64,000 nucleotides of DNA from positions 62,001 through 126,000 of the IMG/VR virus record IMGVR_UViG_3300037333_000013; one strand, given 5' to 3'. Of this stretch, positions 59,592 to 64,000 are shown piece after piece (position 1 is the stretch's first letter; every line of letters begins with the position of its first letter). The notes beneath the pieces were generated by a model, which had not been told where the DNA came from, ran no database searches, and was given only the letters and a program-made list of their open reading frames with translations. This DNA comes from a virus. The position numbers were made by a program, and so were the translations under genes.

Positions 59592-60258
59592 AGTTAATCT
59601 CCATAACATTTATTTTTAAGTTTCTCTCATTGAGTTTTCTTAACTCAATGTCTGTATCCTCGTTCAACTTAGAAAAACTAAGTTTTCTTTTCAGCTCTCC
59701 ATCAACGATAAAGAATGTGTGTTCTTTTTCATCTTTATCACTGATGATAAGTAATCCGTCAAGTGTTCTTATTTTCTCTTTATTATCGAACACAAAAGCG
59801 ATATCTTGGTATCCATATCTCCTACTAGTAAAGATAGCTTCATCAGAGTCAGACCCATAAATCAGTATCTCCCCATCTAGTCCTACATAAGCATCTCTAA
59901 CAGAGCCACCTAAGTATGCTCTACACTTTGTGAGCTTTGTTGCTTTTGGTGCTTCGGTCACTGCAATGATATCCCCGGATAATACCATAGCATTGTGGTC
60001 GTCGTTTGGTCTCTTTCTAAAGAGCATATATTTAGACTCTTTAAATTTAGAGTTCCAACCTTCGTAACTTCTCACACATTTGAACCCCAAGTCAGTGTAT
60101 GGTAAGATGTGTTCTCCAGGCTCAGTTGAGAGAACAAATGTTTTGTTCTCATCTTTCACATGGTGAAGAATTTCACCTTTCTCACAATGTACCTCGTTCT
60201 CACCATCTCCATAGACTAAGAAGTCGTCTCCGTATGTTACTTTATAGAAGTCTTTCAT
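59572..60258 (-). CDS. Hypothetical beta-rich protein, 228 aa
   Basis: ATG 60258 (MKDFYKVTYG) follows AAAAGGAAAA; the basic longer frame is probably untranslated. Mainly beta, with YGDGENEVHCEKGEILHHV and repeated DG turns (VGLDGEILIYGSDSD). It overlaps the kinase-like gene by 17 bp, so it is coupled to it. Family not recognised. Confidence 0.6.
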   Translation of the reverse strand: MKDFYKVTYGDDFLVYGDGENEVHCEKGEILHHVKDENKTFVLSTEPGEHILPYTDLGFKCVRSYEGWNSKFKESKYMLFRKRPNDDHNAMVLSGDIIAVTEAPKATKLTKCRAYLGGSVRDAYVGLDGEILIYGSDSDEAIFTSRRYGYQDIAFVFDNKEKIRTLDGLLIISDKDEKEHTFFIVDGELKRKLSFSKLNEDTDIELRKLNERNLKINVMEINYGQTKE

Positions 60259-61456
60259 CAATTTTCCTTTTCTCTTTAATTTTCTCTTTAATTGTTTCAA
60301 TAGCGGTTGTTCTGTATACCAATGTTTTTTCTACATCAGTAATGTTCGTCTCTAACAAAGCTCTTTTTCTATTATCTATCTCTTTGTCAGTAAATCCTCG
60401 TTGTTTATAACATCGTTCAATGTCTTTCTCATCTGTATCTAGAAAGAATATGCTAGATTGTATGTTGATAGATTTACTAAACTCAATAGCTCGCTTCATA
60501 GATATAAATGATACGACAGAGAGAGCACCAGTAGGTTCTCCATATCCATAGATTGTATCTTCTGTTGACTCGAATGTATATGGTAAAGTCACACGCAACT
60601 TATCCATAACATCTTTCTCAACACACCACGTTGTATCATCGTCACTTCTCTTCTCTCTTGTGGAGAATACCTTTACTGGAATAGCATCCAGTTCATTCGA
60701 TAATGCGTTCTCTAGAGTTGTCTTACCACTGCACGATGCACCAACAAGTATGATGCAGTGCTTCTCACGATATGAGAACATGCGTGTATCAGTTTTTACC
60801 ATATTGATATGTCTATTTGATAAGAGTTCTCTAGCGATGTTCATATCTATCTCTTTTGTCGTTGTAATTGCTCCATTCGAAGCACCACGTATGAATCTTC
60901 TACAATAGTCTTCACTCCGTATATCTGACGAGTTGTACTTTGCTGTTGCCCACGCTGGAGGAATGGTGTGTACAATACCCATGATGACCATAGTGTTTAA
61001 GTATCTAAGAGAAGCTGTTAAGAACTCAACACCTCCACCCATTATCACTGTTGTATCATCTTCAAGAGTGATGAGTGTTGATAAGAGTGAGAGTCCTTCG
61101 TGTGTGAAGTCTGTATAGATGCGTTCGCATCTACTCCCTTTTATCTTCGTTACTTTCTTCGTTACACCAATATATGAGTCTTCAACTATCGTATAGTTAA
61201 CACTTGGAAGTTTACTTACTTGCTTCGTCGCTGTGATAACTGTAATGTTGTTTACGCATTCGTTAAATGCGACAGAACGCACAAGTGATTCGTCGTATGA
61301 CCCTATGACAAAGACAGACATACTCTGATAATTCTTCAACGCGTTCTCTATGTTGTCTAATCCCTTTACGAGTACTCTACAATTATCCCACTCCTCGAAC
61401 ATACTTGCTATGGTTATCCCATCTAGATTCTTTTCTACTATTACTATGTTTTTCAT
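60242..61456 (-). CDS. Guanylate-kinase-like P-loop protein with degenerate N-terminal domain, 404 aa
   Basis: Residues 234-404 look like a guanylate-kinase fold: Walker A GASCSGKTT (239-247) and FSTREKRSDDD like the GMP-binding TTRxxR, then an Arg-rich end. Residues 1-230 form another domain. KNLDGITIASMF resembles the first DHH motif but lacks its first Asp, and MGGGVEF resembles a later glycine motif, so it may be a dead DHH domain. A nucleotide kinase role near dut and nrd is sensible. It begins a unit behind an early-type promoter. Confidence 0.6.
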   Translation of the reverse strand: MKNIVIVEKNLDGITIASMFEEWDNCRVLVKGLDNIENALKNYQSMSVFVIGSYDESLVRSVAFNECVNNITVITATKQVSKLPSVNYTIVEDSYIGVTKKVTKIKGSRCERIYTDFTHEGLSLLSTLITLEDDTTVIMGGGVEFLTASLRYLNTMVIMGIVHTIPPAWATAKYNSSDIRSEDYCRRFIRGASNGAITTTKEIDMNIARELLSNRHINMVKTDTRMFSYREKHCIILVGASCSGKTTLENALSNELDAIPVKVFSTREKRSDDDTTWCVEKDVMDKLRVTLPYTFESTEDTIYGYGEPTGALSVVSFISMKRAIEFSKSINIQSSIFFLDTDEKDIERCYKQRGFTDKEIDNRKRALLETNITDVEKTLVYRTTAIETIKEKIKEKRKIDERLL

Positions 61457-61507
61457 TTGGTTTCCTTATAAATTTAATTTACGATTAACTACAAGTTAGT
61501 AGCACAG

Positions 61508-61519
61508 TAATAATATATA
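61508..61519 (-). promoter_or_regulatory. Early-type promoter motif
   Basis: The minus strand reads TATATATTATTAC, 51 bp before ATG 61456, directly after ATTTTTTTC and a terminator. Confidence 0.65.
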
Positions 61520-61535
61520 GATAGAAAAAAATAGT

Positions 61536-61559
61536 AGTATGGTGCAGTTGCACCATACT
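61536..61559. terminator. Terminator palindrome
   Basis: An 11-bp perfect stem with a 2-nt loop and T7 on the minus strand, one base after the stop at 61561. Confidence 0.8.
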
Positions 61560-61560
61560 C

Positions 61561-62442
61561 TTAAAATAGTTTGTCTACTTTATACTCACGCATCAAATTT
61601 AACATTTGATTATTGAACATATCCACTTTTAATGCGGATTTAAATGTTCCTACTGAGAATACGATGCCGGTCTTCTTATACAGTGGGTTATTTAAATATG
61701 TATAAACGATAGGTATGAGTGTGTATGGTGACTCTAAACCAATGAGTAACGGCAATCTATGTGTTCCAAACACGACACCACCGACAGCATCGTTTACTAC
61801 CTCTTGAGTCACACTTCGCAATGTCTTAGAACAATCTTCTATTCCCGAGAGTACTTCACATACCTTCGCAATAGAGTCCATATTGACACCATTGATATAC
61901 GTCTTCAAATCATTCTCGTGCAACTTCTCACCAATAGTATTCATTTGTGCTACACCGATACACGCATCAATTCTATCATAGTCCGTTACCATATTAGTAG
62001 CGTAGACAGCTAAGATGTTATTGAGTACGAGACTGTCTGATATAGATAAATTGAGAGCATTCTTCAATCTCCCACCAACGAGTATCTGAATGACTTTGAT
62101 GTAGAACTGTTTGAACATATCAATCTCATTATTGTCAACAAGTATTCCTGAAAGCAACGGTATGCCAAAAGATAGTCGTAAGTTAATAATCTCTTCTAAC
62201 TCAAACTTCTCAGTATTTTTTACGTAAGGTCTTAAGTCAATAATTGTCTTGTCATCTATCTTATAGGGGTAATGGAAAACAGGTAGTTCCTTTTCTATTA
62301 CATTTCTTCCAGTAATGATAGAGATACCTCTCTTTGGTCTCACACCATAGGTTAAGTCAGAACCAAGTAACTCTGACCTTAACATGTGTTCATCATACAT
62401 AATAAGAGAGCCAAGTGTAGTCTCTTGTGGTAATTTTATCAT
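61561..62442 (-). CDS. Hypothetical protein, 293 aa
   Basis: Of two close ATGs (62448, 62442) the second is better spaced from AAAAAGG. A soluble alpha/beta protein with an early basic region (GVRPKRGISIITGRN) and a C-terminal part FGTHRLPLLIGLESPYTLIP. It is divergent from the terminase gene across a 64-bp gap. Family not recognised; a structural or packaging role is possible by place. Confidence 0.6.
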   Translation of the reverse strand: MIKLPQETTLGSLIMYDEHMLRSELLGSDLTYGVRPKRGISIITGRNVIEKELPVFHYPYKIDDKTIIDLRPYVKNTEKFELEEIINLRLSFGIPLLSGILVDNNEIDMFKQFYIKVIQILVGGRLKNALNLSISDSLVLNNILAVYATNMVTDYDRIDACIGVAQMNTIGEKLHENDLKTYINGVNMDSIAKVCEVLSGIEDCSKTLRSVTQEVVNDAVGGVVFGTHRLPLLIGLESPYTLIPIVYTYLNNPLYKKTGIVFSVGTFKSALKVDMFNNQMLNLMREYKVDKLF

Positions 62443-62485
62443 AATCATCCTTTTTATAATCTCATTAAAGCCAGAATCGACTTTA

Positions 62486-62494
62486 TTGACATAG
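62486..62494 (+). promoter_or_regulatory. Candidate promoter motif TTGACATAG
   Basis: TTGACATAG lies 12 bp before the terminase start, matching the copy at 2441 in eight of nine bases. Confidence 0.45.
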
Positions 62495-62506
62495 AAAAGG
62501 ATAATT

Positions 62507-64000
62507 ATGATTCTATTTAAAAAAGATTGGAAGAAGTATAAGGGTGCGATTGTTGACTATAAAACAACAAATATCGAAGCACTAAAGACGGCATTCATAT
62601 ATGAGAAGATGGGTGTGAAGAATTGGCAGTTTATACTCGCACTTCATAATCCAGAACTACAAGGTATTGACCCACTAGCAAATGACTTACCTAGACACAT
62701 TAGAGACATGATTCACGATGAGATGAGTGAGAATCCATGGTACTATTTTAGGGAAGTGGCTAGGGTCCCAGCAAAAGGTGCGATTGAACCAGTTAGGTTT
62801 AGACTCAACCGTGCCAATGTGGCACTCTATTGGTGTTACTTTAACCATAAGACAACACTGCTGATACAAGCTAGACAAACAGGAAAGTCACTCTCTACAA
62901 ACCAACTCTATGTATGGATAATAATGTTTGGTTCTGAGAATTATAGTATAGAACTCTTAACGAAAGATAACAAGCTACGTGTAGAGAACATTGATGTACT
63001 AAAGAAGATTATTGACTTATTACCATCGTGGATGAACTTCCGTTCCAAGAAAGACTCCAACAATAATGAATATATCAGCATTAATGCAAAACGCAATAGT
63101 TTTAACACAAACGTAGCACAGATGACAGAGACAGGTGCATTTAAAGTAGGTAGGGGTCTTACTGCACCAACAGTTGGGGTGGATGAGATTTGTTTTATCT
63201 CAAACCTTAGCATTACGTTATCTGCACTACTACCATCAATGGGTGCTGCGAGAGATTCAGCAAGAGATTCTGGACAACCATATGGTACTATGTTCTATAC
63301 GACAGCTGGTTTTCTAGACGACCCTGTTGGAGAATATGTTTACGATGAGATATACTCAAAGGCATACCCATTTAGAGAAGAACTCTTTGATTGCGAAGAT
63401 GTGAAAGCAGTTGATGATGTTGTTGGCAAAGTATCAAAAGCTGGTATTGCACTCATAGAGATGAACCACAGGAAATTAGGGTATACCGATGAATGGGTTA
63501 AAGATAAGATGGCAACAGCATTGGCTAAAGGAGAACGTGCCGCCGCAGACTACCTTTTGATATGGTCTAGGGGTAAAGTAACATCTGCACTAGATAAAAA
63601 TATTATTAAGAGGTTGGAGAACTCTATTCGTGACTCAGAGTCAAATGAGATAACCCCAGAGAACTTAACAATAGAGTGGTATATAAGCGACGAGAAACGC
63701 GACGAGTATCGCAATAAACCATTCGTGATTGGTCTAGATACATCGAGTGCATTTGGCGATGATGATATTGGTATGCATCTACGATGCCCACTATCAGGAG
63801 AAACGTTAGGGAAAGGGAAGTATAACAATATCTCACTCAGTACGTTTGGTGAGTTCATGTATAACTTTATGATGAAGTATAAGAAATCTATCTTAGTGAT
63901 AGAACGACACTCGTCAGCTATGGGCATATTAGACCACTTAGAGTCACTCTTCCGTGCATCCGGAGAAAATATCTTCAAACGTGTCTTTAACTGGGTAGTA
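62507..64000 (+). CDS. terL: Terminase large subunit, 5' part (runs off the window), 498 codons seen
   Basis: Translation from ATG 62507 (AAAAGG before it) is open to the right edge. Walker A-like LIQARQTGKS (119-128), Walker B TVGVDEIC (222-229) and the nuclease start VIGLDTSSAFGDDD with Asp 411, followed by ILVIERHS, fit the packaging ATPase-nuclease of tailed phages. It resembles the divergent phiKZ-type terminase in having ATPase and RNase-H-like domains in order. It cuts and pumps DNA into the prohead. The C-terminal nuclease part is cut off by the window. Confidence 0.85.
   Translation, partial: MILFKKDWKKYKGAIVDYKTTNIEALKTAFIYEKMGVKNWQFILALHNPELQGIDPLANDLPRHIRDMIHDEMSENPWYYFREVARVPAKGAIEPVRFRLNRANVALYWCYFNHKTTLLIQARQTGKSLSTNQLYVWIIMFGSENYSIELLTKDNKLRVENIDVLKKIIDLLPSWMNFRSKKDSNNNEYISINAKRNSFNTNVAQMTETGAFKVGRGLTAPTVGVDEICFISNLSITLSALLPSMGAARDSARDSGQPYGTMFYTTAGFLDDPVGEYVYDEIYSKAYPFREELFDCEDVKAVDDVVGKVSKAGIALIEMNHRKLGYTDEWVKDKMATALAKGERAAADYLLIWSRGKVTSALDKNIIKRLENSIRDSESNEITPENLTIEWYISDEKRDEYRNKPFVIGLDTSSAFGDDDIGMHLRCPLSGETLGKGKYNNISLSTFGEFMYNFMMKYKKSILVIERHSSAMGILDHLESLFRASGENIFKRVFNWVV

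Overview
The window is a piece of a large tailed-phage genome of the phiKZ-like, nucleus-forming jumbo type. It is AT-rich, tightly packed and has no host housekeeping genes or tRNA genes that I can see. The assignment rests on several hallmarks found together. There is a divergent large terminase at the right end. A PhuZ-type phage tubulin has an acidic C-terminal tail. Two pieces of a multisubunit RNA polymerase beta-prime subunit are present, with the catalytic motif NADVDGD in one and the bridge-helix region in the other. A very divergent family B DNA polymerase is also present. A 603-residue protein on its own early-type transcript is a candidate for the phage-nucleus shell protein (chimallin). 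The host cannot be named from this sequence; the Shine-Dalgarno sites (AAAGGAG type) and the phage family suggest a Gram-negative bacterium.

Layout. Positions 1-24,400 are mostly virion and assembly genes on both strands, mixed with the exonuclease half of the DNA polymerase (10.3-12.1 kb) and the C-terminal beta-prime piece (16.9-18.2 kb). Several probable inner-head proteins carry a repeated Asp-X-Glu motif that looks like a prohead-protease site. From 24.4 to 28.6 kb, minus strand, lie the N-terminal beta-prime piece and the second half of the DNA polymerase. From 28.7 to 43.5 kb there are many small, mostly unrecognised proteins with a YopX-domain protein, a methyltransferase-like protein, a cupin, a BspA-like repeat protein, the chimallin candidate and a chain of nine overlapping small genes. 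From 43.7 to 50.6 kb come two unknown proteins, PhuZ and a class Ia ribonucleotide reductase (nrdB, nrdA). From 50.6 to 55 kb there is a solitary cytosine-5 methyltransferase, a strange hairpin-packed gene and an SF2 helicase. From 55 to 62.5 kb there are unknown small genes, a dimeric dUTPase, a RecJ-like DHH protein and a guanylate-kinase-like protein. The terminase starts at 62,507 and runs off the end.

Regulation is visible. A motif reading TATATTATTA on the minus strand occurs thirteen times, usually just downstream of a perfect palindrome plus T-tract, so many minus-strand units end and begin in a terminator-promoter cassette. It resembles the AT-rich early promoter of phiKZ. A second motif, TTGACA followed by an AT-rich triplet, sits 12-26 nt before six genes, some of them structural.

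The most unusual object is the minus-strand gene at 51,691-53,412. Its 5' third contains about thirteen different near-perfect hairpins in 366 nt (53,007-53,372), and a structured leader of about 330 nt precedes it. Also notable are the DNA polymerase split over unlinked genes on opposite strands, a frame disruption at a T6 run inside a probable tail or baseplate gene (20.9 kb), and a gene cut by a single in-frame TAA (29.16 kb). All functional calls come from reading motifs by eye; no search was run.
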